13,230 nt of DNA from the NCBI GenBank assembly GCA_023150495.1, contig JAKLKT010000082.1, positions 1-13,230 of the forward strand. The letters run 5' to 3'. The position numbers and the translations under genes were made by a program. The notes under the pieces were generated by a model. That model had not been told where the DNA came from. It saw only the letters and a program-made list of their open reading frames with translations, and searched no databases. Shown piece after piece: positions 12,233 to 13,230 of the stretch; the first letter of the stretch is position 1; every line of letters starts with the position of its first letter. The DNA comes from Planctomycetota bacterium. Its GTDB lineage: Bacteria > Planctomycetota > PLA2.

Positions 12233-13230
12233 ATGGGGCGCGACCTCGTCCTCAACCTGATCAAGCTCTCGCTCCTCGGCGTGCTCGCGCTGCTGCTCGT
12301 GATCCGCGTGTGGCAGGGGGACGAGATCGAGAGCCGGCTGCTCGACCTCCAGGGGGTCGTGAACGAGCGGGCGGGGAAGGTCGAAGGCGGGCTCGCCGCC
12401 CTCGATGACCGCACGGAGAAGCTCTCGCGCGACCTCGAGAAGCTCGCCGCGGAAGGCGTGCGCCCCGTGCCCGCGCCCGGCTCGGGCATCGCGCACCCGC
12501 CGGCGGAGGGAGGCACGGGGGGTCCGGGGGCGGCGGACCCGCGCACGCTCCCCTACTGGCCGACGGAGGACAACATCCTCGTCGACCTGTCGAACGAGCC
12601 GTACCCGCCTCCCGACGCGCCGAAGGGCGGGATCATCAAGTACTACACGCAGCACAACCCGCCGTCGTTCAACAACCACACGCACAACGACGCGGAGCTC
12701 CAGGAGCGGATCTGCGGACCCGTCTACGAGTACCTGGCGTCGCAGTCGCAGGCGAACCCGGACGAGTGGGTGCCGGGGCTCGCGAACCGGGTCGTGGTCA
12801 ACGGGGACTTCACGGAGTTCATCTGCTATCTCCGCAAGGGCGTCTACTGGCACAAGCCCCACCTCACGCCCGAGGAGAAGCGCGGCGGCCTCAAGTGGCT
12901 CGACGAGATGCCGCGGCAGGAGATGACCGCCGAGGACGTGAAGTTCACGTTCGACATCGTGCGGGATCCGCTCGCGGAGTGCGGGTCGGAGCTCTCGTAC
13001 CTCGGCGACCTGGACCGCGTCGAGGTCATCGACCGGTACACGGTCAAGGTGATCTGGAAGCGCTCGCTCTATTACAACAAGGGCACGACGCTCGGTCTCC
13101 TCATGATCTACCCCAAGTTCATCTTCGAGCGGGAGGCGGACGGCCAGCTCCTCGCGCCTGATCAGGTGGCGCCGAAGTTCCATCAGCACTGGTTCAACAA
13201 CAAGATGTGCGGCACGGGTCCCTTCCAGTT
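12233..13230 (+). CDS. Membrane-anchored SBP_bac_5 family substrate-binding protein, partial
   Basis: Open to the right edge (332 codons seen). ATG at 12233-12235 with AGGAG seven to eight bases upstream (12222-12226). Residues 5-27 (LVLNLIKLSLLGVLALLLVI and on) are an uncleaved membrane anchor rather than a lipoprotein signal. Residues 30-74 are a charged heptad-like helix (probable coiled coil), and 78-104 a Pro/Gly-rich linker. The dipeptide/oligopeptide-binding fold then begins with GGIIKYYTQHNPPSFNNH (132-149), LANRVVVNGDFTEFICYLRK (183-202) and the family signature MTAEDVKFTFDIVRDP (231-246). It would capture peptides or similar ligands outside the membrane for an ABC importer, which is not in the window. 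In solved family members most binding residues lie further on, beyond the edge. Confidence 0.9.
   Translation, partial: MGRDLVLNLIKLSLLGVLALLLVIRVWQGDEIESRLLDLQGVVNERAGKVEGGLAALDDRTEKLSRDLEKLAAEGVRPVPAPGSGIAHPPAEGGTGGPGAADPRTLPYWPTEDNILVDLSNEPYPPPDAPKGGIIKYYTQHNPPSFNNHTHNDAELQERICGPVYEYLASQSQANPDEWVPGLANRVVVNGDFTEFICYLRKGVYWHKPHLTPEEKRGGLKWLDEMPRQEMTAEDVKFTFDIVRDPLAECGSELSYLGDLDRVEVIDRYTVKVIWKRSLYYNKGTTLGLLMIYPKFIFEREADGQLLAPDQVAPKFHQHWFNNKMCGTGPFQ
12517..12540 (+). repeat. GC-rich hairpin element inside the binding-protein linker
   Basis: GGGTCC (12520-12525) pairs with GGACCC (12535-12540) around GGGGGCGGC. The run resembles the GC elements at gene ends (for example CCGGGGGCTGCGGACCC at 3985-4000, and GGGGGTCCGGGGG right after hemH) but lies in frame, encoding the Gly/Pro-rich linker (residues 95-103). 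It may be the same repeat family or simply low-complexity coding. Confidence 0.35.

Noticed and set aside
12227..13189. 320-codon minus-strand ORF at the right edge
   Set aside because: It is antisense to the SBP_bac_5 gene, whose plus-strand reading has a clear family signature and a ribosome binding site; the minus reading is Val/Arg/Leu low-complexity.

Overview
This window looks like a stretch of chromosome from a very GC-rich bacterium (about 70% G+C by eye, strong G/C bias at third codon positions). A lipoprotein with a clean lipobox, ferrochelatase, a TrkA/TrkH potassium system, an EIIA-type PTS protein and a dipeptide-type substrate-binding protein all point to Bacteria. The poly-glycine lipoprotein, the TolR/ExbD-like domains and the style of the binding protein suggest a deep-branching diderm lineage (Planctomycetota, Myxococcota, Acidobacteriota or similar); the sequence alone does not decide this. 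I see no phage, transposon, CRISPR array, rRNA or tRNA. Every base belongs to, or lies within about 125 bp of, a credible gene.

Layout from left to right. A minus-strand lipoprotein with one Asp-box (truncated by the left edge) is followed by a two-gene ArsR repressor/SRPBCC operon with overlapping stop and start codons and a perfect operator palindrome over its own start. Next, also on the minus strand, comes a 563-aa protein combining an RlaP-like nucleotidyltransferase with what look like two tandem ExbD/TolR-type domains, then a GAF-PP2C (RsbU/SpoIIE type) phosphatase. hemH (+) diverges from the phosphatase gene only 16 bp away and converges on a DUF4149 membrane protein (-). A PTS EIIA (-) diverges from a YwaF/TIGR02206-type membrane protein (+). 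Then come trkH, trkA and a helical-repeat secreted protein (all -), and finally queF (+) with a membrane-anchored SBP_bac_5 protein (+) cut by the right edge.

Genes that work together: trkA and trkH form the K+ uptake unit, and the nearby EIIA is of the class known in enterobacteria to bind TrkA. The ArsR/SRPBCC pair is a classic autoregulated module. The rest are mostly single-gene units. At least eight start codons lack a convincing Shine-Dalgarno but have a -10-like hexamer ending 6-9 nt upstream, the arrangement expected for leaderless mRNAs. Second genes of operons use clear ribosome binding sites instead.

Most worth a second look: (1) trkH appears to have lost about 30 codons encoding its second N-terminal helix together with the reading frame; (2) the nucleotidyltransferase plus tandem ExbD-like fusion; (3) two small families of GC-rich, hairpin-forming repeats placed exactly at gene 3' ends, one of which supplies stop codons; (4) compact bidirectional leaderless promoters.
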